The notes under the pieces were generated by a model, which was not told the origin of the DNA, made no database searches, and worked only from the letters and a program-made list of their open reading frames with translations. Below are positions 17,401 through 25,503 of a stretch of 64,000 bases of DNA, piece by piece. Origin of the DNA: JADZFO01 sp964512635 (GTDB taxonomy: Bacteria; 4484-113; JAFGCY01); assembly GCA_964512635.1 (NCBI GenBank), contig CAZEJB010000002.1, positions 62,001-126,000 on the forward strand, written 5' to 3'. The first letter of the stretch is position 1; every line of letters starts with the position of its first letter. A program made the position numbers and the translations under genes.

Positions 17401-17795
17401 TGAGCGGTCACAACCGCAAAATCGGGGTAGCTGATCGAGTAAACGTGCTCAACACCCTTGATGTTCCAGATCCGGCGTTCCATTGGTGCCGCGACGAGAT
17501 TTTCGATCTCCTGGGGCGAAGCCCCGGGAAAGGGAATTATCACGTTGACTGCCGGTACGCTGATCTGCGGATTCTCTTCACGCGGGGTTACAAACAGCGC
17601 GAACAGCCCAAACAGCAGAGCCGCAACCATCACCAGCAGTGTGGTCTTGGAGTCGATAAAGGTCTTGGCAATCAGGCCCCCGATGTTGAGTTTAGTATCG
17701 ATGGCCTCTTCCAGCTGGGCCAGTGCCCCGGCCTCGGGAGCATCCGGATCAGCAGGCAGCTGGTCTGGCTTGTCTGGAGACCTGTCCTTGTTCAT
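14451..17795 (-). CDS. RND efflux transporter (AcrB/MexB-like inner membrane pump)
   Basis: 1,114 aa, somewhat longer than AcrB (1,049) because of a 45-residue acidic N-terminal extension. TM1 is TTLLVMVAALLFGLFALF followed by the porter domain (NVIIPFPGASPQEIENLVAAPMERR). TM4 contains LGLLVDDAIVVVENI, the Asp-Asp pair of the proton relay. The second half repeats the layout and ends with a short basic tail. It exports hydrophobic compounds or ions across both membranes together with the adaptor and TolC genes just upstream. ATGA overlap with the adaptor gene shows coupling. Substrate cannot be deduced; no regulator gene is adjacent. Confidence 0.95.
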   Translation of the reverse strand: MNKDRSPDKPDQLPADPDAPEAGALAQLEEAIDTKLNIGGLIAKTFIDSKTTLLVMVAALLFGLFALFVTPREENPQISVPAVNVIIPFPGASPQEIENLVAAPMERRIWNIKGVEHVYSISYPDFAVVTAQFLVGQKQEESVFKVYNQVYSNLDSLPAGVQQPLVKPVDINEVPILAITLYSATRSSFELRSAAERLVAGLREVPGTSASVIVGGETRQITVELDPVKAAAYAIDPQVIAQALEGANMRLPSDRLEHGSERILVRSGQFLRNAEDVGSVVLSTRPSQAGPGGQPVYLRDLARVSDGPAEQSNISRISFGPGVHAGGHLIGGGSLGQADAELTGRSFNAVTLAISKQQGTNAVRISEALTRQMKLLAPQMLPADTAWLVTRDDGEGANHAVNELVTHLTWAIVIVLGLLVVALGWRDAAVVALAIPLTLLVTLGVGLLAGQTINRITLFALILSLGLLVDDAIVVVENIHRRLKSRPPGESVAKTCILAVNEISSPTIYATLTVIVSMIPMAFVTGMMGPYMGPIPFNVPVAMIVSLLVAFKVTPYLALRWLRVHSEAHVTDSKSAAADFASEHGADQRLLRFYQRTLQPLMDSPARRALLFGVLIIALLASFTLPLFQLVKFRMLPKANKNTFLVTVDMPAGSSLNLTEQLSAEIEAELLTLPELRALITTVGTGSVVDFNGLLRGTAFRNDPAQADIRVNLTPKEDRDISSEQIVLGLRPELAALAEKYGAVVKLVEDPPGPPVRATLVAEIYGQYGEQQREAVARVRGLFAETAEVVDIDDSVSTAAQQLQLQVDRERAQRAGLSVKDVAMSLYAALAGYRMTVLHDPAELVQTPVVLRFPPQYRSQPSDLNNIVLPSPSGPVPLSSLTRSEPGEALRPIYHKDLRQISYVYGEMGRRSSVYAVIELMGKLARQPLSPGYELKWEGEWDLTLKVFRDLGIAMGVAIVLIYLLLVGRFHSFVDPLVILGAVPLTMLGILPGFAILGAFDIYFSATGMIGVIALAGIVVRNSIILIEFIKDAIAAGVPLRDAVILAGAIRTRPIVLTAVAAIAGMLVVVGDPVWSGLSWALLFGILASTTLSLIVIPLMYYIAKERSQGSQGR

Positions 17796-19135
17796 CGCGC
17801 GCCGCCTTCAGCCGACTGCTTATCAGAGCCGGGCTCGGTACCGTCATTCAGCTGAGTATCTGCGGCTGATTCAGCAGGCTGGCCCGCTCCGGAAATCTGA
17901 GCACCGGCATAGATACCTGCCGGTATCTCCAGCAATACAGTGTCTCCGGCGCCAAGCCCCCGGAGCACTTCAAACATATCGCCCTGCGGGCTTCCCAGCT
18001 CAACTGGCGCCCTGGATGCTGCGCCGGCCGCCGACACCCTCCAGACATAGCTGAGTTCACCCTCATGCTGAACCGCTCTGGCTGGCACCAGCAGCATCAT
18101 TCGCTCGCCGCTGGGCACCTTCACCCGGACGAACTGACCGCTGCGAAGGCCTTCAGCGCTTTCAAGCTGCAGCTCGCAGGAGACCAGATGCGTAGCCGGA
18201 TCTGCCGCGGCGCCGAGAACAGCAACGCTGCCCTGCAAGCTGCGGCCGATGCCCTCGGACTCTTCAACGGTCACTTCAAGCGAGTCGCCGAGGCCGAGCC
18301 CGCCGGCCAGATTCTCAGGGACGCCGAGCACTACCTTGTAGCCACCCAGGGCATCGAGGCTGAGAATCGGCTGGCCGGGGATTGCCAGTTGTCCCGCTTC
18401 GAAGAACTTGCGAGTCACAACGCCGTCAAAAGGTGCTTTGAGCACACTGTAGTCCTGCAGGGCTGCGGCCTGCTGATCCTTGGCCGAGGCCTGGAGCTGC
18501 TTGGCTTCGACCTGTGGAGTTCTGGCCCGGGCCTGCTGGATCGCCGCTTCAGCCTGATCAACTGCGCTTTGCGCCTTGCTCAGGTTCTCTTCGGCCATCT
18601 TTACTCCCAGCTCGGCCTTTTCCTTCTGTACTCTGGGCAGGGTGTCTTCATCAACCAGGCGCGTGATCCGTTCAAGGTCGCGCCTGGCGTCTTCAACCGC
18701 CGCCTGGGCCTGAGACACCGCCGCTTCAGCCTGGGCCTTGCCGGCCCGGCCCTGGGCCACTACGGTGTCTACTTCTGCCAGCGCAGCTGCGGCCTCGGCG
18801 CGAAAGGCTGCCGCTTCATTGCGCATAGCCTGAATGTCGCTGTCATCGATCCGCGCCAGTACATCACCCAGGTTGACCCGCTCGCCAACCTCCACTTCGA
18901 GCAGCGTGATCTGACTCATCAGTTTGGTGGAGAGGCTGACACTCTTTGCTCCGGCCAGCGAACCCGTAAGCTCAACATAGCCGGGCTGCGTCTGCTGCAG
19001 GACCTGAGCGGTCAGCGCACTCAAGGCCGCCGGCCGGGCGGTGTTCTGATGCAGCTCAGGCTTACGATTGCAGCTCGCCAGGACTGTAAGCACTCCAGCA
19101 ACCAGCAACAGAAGCTTGATCGTGAACTTATTCAT
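17792..19135 (-). CDS. RND periplasmic adaptor (membrane fusion protein), lipoprotein
   Basis: 447 aa. The start ATG 19135 was chosen because it begins a lipoprotein signal (KLLLLVAGVLTVLASC) and overlaps the end of tolC by 8 bp after GGGGGAACGGC. After the Cys come a barrel-sandwich half (GDVLARIDDSDIQ), a long alpha hairpin coiled coil rich in Ala/Glu/Gln (about 95-190), the second lipoyl half (VLKAPFDGVVTRKFFEAGQLAIPGQP) and a beta-barrel domain. This is the HlyD/AcrA architecture. It joins the RND pump to the outer-membrane channel. Confidence 0.93.
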   Translation of the reverse strand: MNKFTIKLLLLVAGVLTVLASCNRKPELHQNTARPAALSALTAQVLQQTQPGYVELTGSLAGAKSVSLSTKLMSQITLLEVEVGERVNLGDVLARIDDSDIQAMRNEAAAFRAEAAAALAEVDTVVAQGRAGKAQAEAAVSQAQAAVEDARRDLERITRLVDEDTLPRVQKEKAELGVKMAEENLSKAQSAVDQAEAAIQQARARTPQVEAKQLQASAKDQQAAALQDYSVLKAPFDGVVTRKFFEAGQLAIPGQPILSLDALGGYKVVLGVPENLAGGLGLGDSLEVTVEESEGIGRSLQGSVAVLGAAADPATHLVSCELQLESAEGLRSGQFVRVKVPSGERMMLLVPARAVQHEGELSYVWRVSAAGAASRAPVELGSPQGDMFEVLRGLGAGDTVLLEIPAGIYAGAQISGAGQPAESAADTQLNDGTEPGSDKQSAEGGAR

Positions 19136-20825
19136 TGCCGTTCCCCCATTCACTGCCGGCGACGACTGAGCCTGCCTGTATGTCATCTTTGCTAATCACT
19201 TGTCTGGCTTCAGTTGCCCCGCCCGGGTCCAGTGCGTCCAGAGAGCCCAGGAAGGGATCATCCGGTGAGCCGATCTGGCCGGTGGCGCTCAGCAGCCGCA
19301 TGTATGCCAGAGCGGCGTCGTAATCGGCCTGCAGCGCACGCAGGCGGCTTTCCTTGTGGCTGCTGATGGCCATGCGGACGTCAAGGTAATTGGTCAGGCC
19401 TTCGCGGTAACGGTTGCGAATTACGCGCAGATTCTCCGCCGCTTTGTCGCTCTGGCTGCGCAGACTCTGGCGGGAGCCCAGCGCGGCGTCAAGGTCGGCA
19501 AAGGCGCCGGCGACTTCCATCTTTGCCATCTGCTCAAGTTGTTCCAGGCCCTTTTGAGCCGCATTGAGTTCAGCCTTTTTCTGTTCGACCTCGTTGCGGA
19601 TCACACCGCCCGTGTCCAGGTCAATGCTGAGCTGGGCGCCGATTGTCACCTCAGTGTGTCCGTTGCCCGGCAGGTCCGCAGTGGCATGCTTGCCCTCGGC
19701 AAAGGCCCCGATCTGCGGCCGGCGCTTGCGGCTGGTTTCATCAAGCATGGCGCTGGCCGCCATGACCCGGCTTTGCATCGCCCGCAGATCAGGCCGGCTG
19801 GCTAAAGCCTGCTCATACAGAAGGTCCAGATCCGGAAGCTGCAGGTCCAGCACGTCCAGCGCCAGTTCGGATCTGAAGCTTGCCGAGGAGGCCGTCAGGA
19901 TGGCGATGATGTTCTCCGTCAGCTCGAGACGCGCCCGGGCCTTGTTCAGCTCATCCTCGAGCTGGGCTGATTCGACCTCGGCGGCCGCAAGATCCGCTCC
20001 GATTACCAGGCCCTCGCGATGCAGAGAGGTGATTGTGCGGGTCAGCTCATCCACCGTCGCGCGGGACTCGGCCAACACTTCCAGCTGGGCCTCAAGCAGG
20101 TCATGGGCGAGGTAGGTTTCTATGACCCGGCCTTCCAGCTCATGCTCGGCTTTCAGCCGGTCCAGTGAGCTGGCCTCGGCGCTCAGACGCAATGCCGCGG
20201 CGAGCAGCTCGATGCGCTGCGATGTGAACAAGGGATAGACCAGCTTGAGCTGATACTCAATGTTCCCGTAGGGATCGGGGTCGTTCAGCAGTGCTGGGTT
20301 GAAGTCTGCCTGGGTTACACTGCCCTGGCTGAGCTTCGAGGCGAAGACACCCAGCGGGGCATTGGTCTGCATTCCCAGAATGGAGAAACTGGTCTGCAGA
20401 CGTCCGTACCCCAGCACGCTCTCGGCCTGGTTCCACAGCGCCTGGGACTGCCACTGCAGCGCGTCCAGTCCGGGGCTGACCAGCAGAGCTTGCCTGACTG
20501 CCTCGGAAAGACTCAGATAAGGTAGACCTTCATCGCCAGAATCCGAGATATCCGGCGAATCGGCAGCAAGAGCCCCCCCGGACTCGACAGCTGCGGCAGC
20601 ATCGACAGTCCGCACCGCGACTCCTGGCTTGCCGTCATCCGGCGAGTACTCCGCTTCCAGAACTGCAACCGCCTCGGCATCTGCTTCAGCGCCCAGCTCC
20701 GCCGTAATCTCCACTGCATCGCTGTCCGCCCACGCCGAACGAATTGACAGTCCAGGCAGGAGCAGTGCGGACGACATAGCCAGGACTGCCACGCGCAGCC
20801 CCCGGCCCACATCCAGACTTGCCAT
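19128..20825 (-). CDS. TolC-family outer membrane efflux protein
   Basis: 565 aa from ATG 20825, which has AAAGGAAGCGAGG before it; a start 9 codons earlier is possible. A signal peptide (VAVLAMSSALLLPGLSIRSAWA) is followed by an acidic linker of about 75 residues absent from classical TolC. Two outer-membrane-factor repeats follow, with long coiled-coil helices (AAAEVESAQLEDELNKARARLELTE; KKAELNAAQKGLEQLEQMAKMEV) and the usual YREGLTNYLDV near the end. First gene of the pump operon. The AT-rich 150 bp upstream, with an ATATATATA tract near 20910, probably holds its promoter. Confidence 0.9.
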   Translation of the reverse strand: MASLDVGRGLRVAVLAMSSALLLPGLSIRSAWADSDAVEITAELGAEADAEAVAVLEAEYSPDDGKPGVAVRTVDAAAAVESGGALAADSPDISDSGDEGLPYLSLSEAVRQALLVSPGLDALQWQSQALWNQAESVLGYGRLQTSFSILGMQTNAPLGVFASKLSQGSVTQADFNPALLNDPDPYGNIEYQLKLVYPLFTSQRIELLAAALRLSAEASSLDRLKAEHELEGRVIETYLAHDLLEAQLEVLAESRATVDELTRTITSLHREGLVIGADLAAAEVESAQLEDELNKARARLELTENIIAILTASSASFRSELALDVLDLQLPDLDLLYEQALASRPDLRAMQSRVMAASAMLDETSRKRRPQIGAFAEGKHATADLPGNGHTEVTIGAQLSIDLDTGGVIRNEVEQKKAELNAAQKGLEQLEQMAKMEVAGAFADLDAALGSRQSLRSQSDKAAENLRVIRNRYREGLTNYLDVRMAISSHKESRLRALQADYDAALAYMRLLSATGQIGSPDDPFLGSLDALDPGGATEARQVISKDDIQAGSVVAGSEWGNGNE

Positions 20826-20986
20826 CCTCGCTTCCTTTAATACGGTATCCACTGGAGACCGCGTCAGATGAATATCTACTACCTTGGCTCAGTAGAAAAA
20901 TATATATATCTTTTGTCGGTATTATCCTGTATTCCGCAGGTCAACCGGCCTGCGGCAGGCCAAGCCTGTCTTGAAGGAGCCAAAGG

Positions 20987-21199
20987 ATGTGTCGTGAACG
21001 GATAATCTTTATGGTGGCCGGATGCCTCGTGCTGCTTGGCCTCGGGCTGGGCTACTTTGTGGCTCCCGGCTGGTTCCTGCTGTCGGCCTTTGTCGGCTTC
21101 AACATGTTGCAGTCCAGCATCACCGGCTTCTGTCCGCTGGCGCGCATTCTGAAGGCCAGGGGCGTCCAGCCCTGCACCCGCCTTTCGCCGACCTCCTGA
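20987..21199 (+). CDS. DUF2892 (YgaP-like) small inner membrane protein
   Basis: 70 aa with two transmembrane helices (about 8-25 and 28-46) and the family pattern ERIIFMVAGCLVL, then GWFLLSAFVGFNMLQSSITGFCPLARIL. The conserved GFCP near the C-terminal helix end is typical of the YgaP membrane domain, which is often fused to or next to rhodanese domains; none is present here. The start is preceded by GAAGGAGCCAAAGG. Role unknown. Confidence 0.85.
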   Translation: MCRERIIFMVAGCLVLLGLGLGYFVAPGWFLLSAFVGFNMLQSSITGFCPLARILKARGVQPCTRLSPTS

Positions 21200-21234
21200 G
21201 TTTTGTCGCTTATGAAGGATTTCCAGCGTGGCTG

Positions 21235-21261
21235 TAAAGCTCCTGTATGGAATGCCGATAA
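21235..21261 (+). promoter_or_regulatory. Sigma28 (FliA) promoter of the flagellin gene
   Basis: TAAAGCTC (21235-21242), an 11-bp spacer and GCCGATAA (21254-21261) match the known FliA consensus (TAAAGTTT-N11-GCCGATAA) at 14 of 16 positions. It points at the flagellin gene 327 bp downstream. Confidence 0.9.
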
Positions 21262-21267
21262 GAGGCA

Positions 21268-21587
21268 TTGTCAGTTCCAATTGGGGAGGTCCTTGGGAAC
21301 ACGGAGGTGACCATCGACGTAGCGGGACGCACAATGGGGATGCGTCTGGCCCTTAATCGGCAGTCCGGGCCGCTGTCATGGGGAGTACATATCGCTGCTT
21401 TTGCGCAGCCTGAACCAGCATCATATGCCGCCGCCTGCATGACGCAGCCTGACGCGCCCGCTGGAACCACTCCCCGATCCACTTACCCTTTCGGCTTGCG
21501 CGCGTTGTCGCGACAGGCGGTGCATTGAGGCGCAGCCTGGCCATGTTCCTTTAAACATCATCAACTCGTTCATGGAGGAATGAGGAT
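21268..21587 (+). promoter_or_regulatory. Long 5' leader of the flagellin mRNA
   Basis: About 320 nt separate the predicted sigma28 start from the flagellin ATG. The leader has several GGA motifs: around 21284-21306, and overlapping the ribosome binding site (ATGGAGGAATGAGGAT before ATG 21588). GGA motifs at the ribosome site are what CsrA binds in other flagellin mRNAs; this is inference. A frame from TTG 21268 (86 codons) lacks family signs and a ribosome site, and I do not call it a gene. Confidence 0.4.
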
Positions 21588-24323
21588 ATGAGCGTTCTGC
21601 GTGTCTATCAAAACCCGATAGCGATGAACTCCGTGCGGAATCTGAAGATTACCGGCATGGCGACTTCCAAGACCCTGGAGCGGATGAGCTCCGGTCTGCG
21701 CATCAACCGTGCTGCCGATGATGCAGCCGGCCTGTCCATCAGCGAAAAGCTGCGTGGCCAGATCCGCGGCCTCAACCGCGCTTCCAGCAACGCCCTGGAC
21801 GGCATCAGCCTGATCCAGACTGCGGAAGGCGCGCTCAACGAAACCCACAGCATCCTGCAGCGCATGCGTGAGCTGGCGGTGCAGGCAGCCAACGGCATCT
21901 ATACCGCCGAGGACCGCACCGCGATCCAGAGCGAGGTCAGCCAGCTGACCGACGAGATCAACCGTATCGCCAAGACCACCGAGTTCAACACCAAGACCCT
22001 GCTCGATGGCACCATGGGCGCCCTGATCTCCACCGATGACTTCACCCGTGTCCGCGCCGCGGTCACTGGCGATGTCGGCGAAGGCGGCAACTTCGTGCTG
22101 AAGGCTGCGGCCAAGAGCGCCGGTGTCCTGGAGATCCAGAAGACCGACGTCTTCTCCACCACCCAGGCCGGCACCGCCGTCGGCAAGATCAACTACCTCG
22201 GCACCTGGCGCGCTGACGCCACCGTCCGCTCGGCTTCGGCCTCCGGCGTCGGCGCCACCGGCCTGTACCAGGTTGAAGTCCCGGTCAGCGGCGGCGGATC
22301 GATCGCCGTCAACTCGAATGTCGACGGCCGTCTGGTCGTCCGCGATGCCTCCATCGCCGCCGGCAACTCGACCCTTAACACCCTGCTGCAAACCGAGGAG
22401 CTGACCAACGGCGACAAGATGCTGATGACCGTTGAAACCAGCCTCGGCGGCGTCCAGACCTTCTCGGTGGCCCTGAGCTTCAACATGAGCCTCACCGGTC
22501 TGGCGGCCCAGATCAGCTCTGCGCTGGGCACCCTGGTCAGCGGCGGCGGCAACGGCGTCAACTTCGGCGCCACCGGCAACTTCAGCATCAACTTCAACGG
22601 CAACGGCCGCGTCCTGACCACCAAGTTTGTGGACTACGACGGCTCGGGCTCCGACTTCTACCTCAGCTTCGGCAATGCCTCGGGCTCGATCTCCAGCTCC
22701 AACTTCTTCTTCAGCAGCGCGACCTACAGCTTCTTCAACAACAACGCGGTGGCGGTCACCGGACAGCTCGCCGGACAGCGCACCACCGGCAGCCAGGGCG
22801 GCAACGTCTTCTCGATCGGCGACGCCAACACCGGCCAGGTGCACCTGCGCTTCGACACCCGCTACAACTGGGGCGCGGTCTCGACGGCCACGACCACGGC
22901 CAGTGACATCATCGGCTGGAACCGCTACAGCGGCGGCAACAGCTTCCAGGACTACGGCAAGGTCTGGCAGGCCGGACCGGCGCCGGCCAACGGCACCTTC
23001 CTGGTCAGCGCCCTCAGCGAACGCACCTATGCCGTCTTCGAGTTCGACAACCAGCGCTACACCAGCCTGGTAGCCAGTGGCACCGACCAGACCATCGCGC
23101 TGGTCGCCGCCCGGGGCAGCCGGGTTTCCAACGCCGCCGGCGCCCAGACCTTCAGCATCAGCGAGACCTTCGCCGGCGCCGCCGGTGACCCGCTGGAGAA
23201 CATCCGCTTCACCGTCGACGGCAACCTGCAGACCGGCGAGACAGCGACCTTCAACATGAGCACCAACAATGTGCTCACCGCCGACCAGACCAACACCCTG
23301 GCCAGCCTTAACCGCTTCCAGCAGTTCGGGGTCTTCGACGGCCGCAAGAATGTCGAGTTCAACCTCTATCTGCGCGGCTCCAGCCGCTCGGCCACCGTCA
23401 CCCTGAGCCAGAACGACACCTTCGAGGACATGGCCGGCAAGATCAGCCTGGCGGTCTGGAACCCCGACGGCAGCGGCGTCGTCAACTCCGGCATCCTCAA
23501 CGCCAATCAGGCGCCGGACCTTGTCCATGTCAACACCATCGGCGCCGCCAAGGGCACGATGTCCATCACCACGCCGGTCCCGGGCGCCGAGCTGATCTTC
23601 AGCGGCGACGAGGCCCTGCTCAAGGCGCTCAGCCTGGTGCAGGTCCGGGAGGGCCAGGCCCCGGTCTACAGCATCTCGGCCTTCAACCTGGAGAAGAACA
23701 AGAGCGTCGGCAGCACCGTGGTGGACTCCAATGAGATCACCGGACTGGTCCCGGGACTGCGCATCTTCTTCGACAACACACTGGGCCTGCGCCTCGACAG
23801 CCAGCCTCCGGTCAGCCTGGCCGGCGGAACCAACACCCTCACCTCCTTCGGCTACCAGATGGCCACTGAGCGGCCGACGATCAGCCTTAGCGGCCAGATC
23901 GAGAGCTTCTTCGTCCACGTCGCCCCCCGCGGCTTCGACCTGCAGATCGGCGCCAACCAGGGCCAGACCATCTCCTCCTTCATCGCCGACATGAGCGCCG
24001 AGGCGCTGGGCGTCGAGGGCCTGATCGTCGCCGAGAGCCCGCTGGCCCAGGAGGCGATCACCATCATCGATGTGGCCATCGACCGGGTTTCAACCCAGCG
24101 CAGCCGGCTGGGCGCGATCCAGAACCGTCTGGAGAGCACCATCCGCAACCTGGACGTGGCCTCTGAAAACCTGAGCAGCTCCGAAAGCCGCATCCGCGAC
24201 GTCGACGTGGCCCAGGAGACCCTGTCCATGACCCGCAACCAGATCCTGATGCAGGCCGGCACCGCGGCCCTGGCCCAGGCCAACCAGCTGCCGCAGGCGG
24301 CGATCCAGCTGCTGGGCCGCTAA
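21588..24323 (+). CDS. fliC: Flagellin, very large (911 aa)
   Basis: Structural subunit of the flagellar filament. The N-terminal D0/D1 region (1-140) has MNSVRNLKITG, SSGLRINRAADDAAGLSISEKLR, LIQTAEGALNETHSILQRMRELAVQAANG and EFNTKTLLDG. The C-terminal D1/D0 region (about 825-911) has QNRLESTIRNLDVASENLSSSESRIRDVD and ends QAAIQLLGR. Between them lie about 680 residues of Gly/Ser/Thr/Asn-rich beta sequence, giving several surface domains; typical flagellins are 280-550 aa. Transcribed from a sigma28 promoter; ATG 21588 follows GAGGAATGAGGAT. No other flagellar gene is in the window. Confidence 0.96.
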   Translation: MSVLRVYQNPIAMNSVRNLKITGMATSKTLERMSSGLRINRAADDAAGLSISEKLRGQIRGLNRASSNALDGISLIQTAEGALNETHSILQRMRELAVQAANGIYTAEDRTAIQSEVSQLTDEINRIAKTTEFNTKTLLDGTMGALISTDDFTRVRAAVTGDVGEGGNFVLKAAAKSAGVLEIQKTDVFSTTQAGTAVGKINYLGTWRADATVRSASASGVGATGLYQVEVPVSGGGSIAVNSNVDGRLVVRDASIAAGNSTLNTLLQTEELTNGDKMLMTVETSLGGVQTFSVALSFNMSLTGLAAQISSALGTLVSGGGNGVNFGATGNFSINFNGNGRVLTTKFVDYDGSGSDFYLSFGNASGSISSSNFFFSSATYSFFNNNAVAVTGQLAGQRTTGSQGGNVFSIGDANTGQVHLRFDTRYNWGAVSTATTTASDIIGWNRYSGGNSFQDYGKVWQAGPAPANGTFLVSALSERTYAVFEFDNQRYTSLVASGTDQTIALVAARGSRVSNAAGAQTFSISETFAGAAGDPLENIRFTVDGNLQTGETATFNMSTNNVLTADQTNTLASLNRFQQFGVFDGRKNVEFNLYLRGSSRSATVTLSQNDTFEDMAGKISLAVWNPDGSGVVNSGILNANQAPDLVHVNTIGAAKGTMSITTPVPGAELIFSGDEALLKALSLVQVREGQAPVYSISAFNLEKNKSVGSTVVDSNEITGLVPGLRIFFDNTLGLRLDSQPPVSLAGGTNTLTSFGYQMATERPTISLSGQIESFFVHVAPRGFDLQIGANQGQTISSFIADMSAEALGVEGLIVAESPLAQEAITIIDVAIDRVSTQRSRLGAIQNRLESTIRNLDVASENLSSSESRIRDVDVAQETLSMTRNQILMQAGTAALAQANQLPQAAIQLLGR

Positions 24324-24450
24324 GCCCGGTAGAACAGGCGCGGCCCGGCAGTCAGCCGGGATAGCCCGGTGGATCGGCCTGGCCACCCGCAGTGCGCGGG
24401 ATGACCTAGCCAGCTTGGGAACAGGATGGATCAGAAGTACGGCACCGCAG

Positions 24451-24483
24451 GGCCGGGGAGCAATCCCCGGCCTGTTTGATTTT
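24451..24483 (+). terminator. Rho-independent terminator after flagellin
   Basis: Stem GGCCGGGG / CCCCGGCC with loop AGCAAT is followed by TGTTTGATTTT. It lies 128 bp after the flagellin stop. Confidence 0.8.
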
Positions 24484-24510
24484 CCGCAGCTCGCGAGCTC
24501 ACTGCGGCCT

Positions 24511-24666
24511 GGGCTACGCCGGGCTAAGCCCGGCAGCACTGAGCAAGCCATAGCCGGCGTTGCTTTACTCCATAGCTTGCGCCGGCCTGGGCTAGGCCGG
24601 GCTAAGCCCAGCAGCACTGAGCAAGCCATAGCTGACGTTGCTTTACTCCATAGCTGGCACCGGCCC
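24511..24666. repeat. Two tandem copies of a 78-bp dyad-rich repeat
   Basis: Units 24511-24588 and 24589-24666 are about 90% identical. Each begins GGGCTA, contains GCCGGGCTAAGCCC (an inner palindrome), then CAGCACTGAGCAAGCCATAG and TTGCTTTACTCCATAGCT. Non-coding, between the flagellin terminator and the accessory region. Confidence 0.75.
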
Positions 24667-24780
24667 TGGCGGAGCTGGCCCAGGCCCGGCAGCAGGGTGG
24701 TTACAAGGTGACATGCGGCCGCCAAGCTGCTCTTGCACATGATTTCAACTGGGGCAGCATTTTGACCGCCAGCCAAACCT

Positions 24781-24950
24781 GGAACTTTAACTTTCGTGCC
24801 CCAAAACTGACGTGGATTACTGTTTGCAGGGCGGCGCGCTCTCCGCCGGACTTTTAACTTTCGAGCTCCGTTTTGGACGTCAGATTCGTTTTTCAGGGCG
24901 GCGCGGCAGGGAGTTTTAACCTTCGAGGCTGATTTCGCTGCAGAAAGAAG
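24781..24950. repeat. Degenerate approximately 65-bp tandem repeat (three copies)
   Basis: Three copies of GGAxTTTTAACTTTCG start at 24781, 24848 and 24910 (spacing 67 and 62 bp). The first two are followed by a shared GACGT ... GATT ... TTTxCAGGGCGGCGCG section; the third diverges after its first 20 bases. No gene is seen from 24667 to 25503. Confidence 0.55.
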
Positions 24951-25271
24951 CACTTTTGCATTTTCAGAAACGCCGCAGCCGTGATGCGGCAGCGCCGCAG
25001 CCGTCAAGCGGGCGAGCAGTCGAGCATGACCGCCGGAAAGCTGGCGGAAAGCGCGCGCCCAGGTGAGCAGTTGCGCGGGTGTACAAGTATTAACCGACAG
25101 CATGAACTTGGCGCAGAACACGGCGCATATGGATACCCTGCCGGCCGCGCTTTTATTTTACAGTTGTCCATATAATATTGTATTTCGACAGATGGCAGCA
25201 GTTCTTGTTCCCAACCGGCCTGGGGGCCGAAGGTACTCGAGCCTGGGCGCCGCATTTGAGGGAAGATCTCG

Positions 25272-25298
25272 ACCACAAAGACACGAAGGACACAAAGA
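25272..25298. repeat. Three 9-mer repeats of the CACAAAG type
   Basis: ACCACAAAG, ACACGAAGG and ACACAAAGA follow one another directly. The surrounding 24.95-25.5 kb has long open frames on both strands only because of GC bias; I see no credible gene there. Confidence 0.5.
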
Positions 25299-25503
25299 AA
25301 TCCGGGGCCCGGAATAAGACCTTTTGTCGGAGCGCAGGCGCCCGGGCTGCATCTTTGCTGTCGGAGCGCGGCCATCCTGGCCGCAACTTCTCTTGTAGGG
25401 GCGGCGCACAGTCGCCGCCCGTCTTGTAGGCCCGCATGGCAGTGCGGGCTCCCTTTCCCCGGCCTACCGGCCGGGGCCACATCCCGGCGTTACAATTCCC
25501 CCA

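Noticed and set aside
21570..23918. A 782-codon open frame on the minus strand across the flagellin gene
   Set aside because: It is a mirror of the flagellin codon bias (third-position G/C) and reads as Gly/Ala/Asp/Val-rich with no domain; the plus-strand flagellin is unmistakable.
24090..25121. A 343-codon minus-strand frame after the flagellin gene
   Set aside because: It overlaps the certain flagellin 3' end and its unique part translates the tandem repeats, so it is not a gene.
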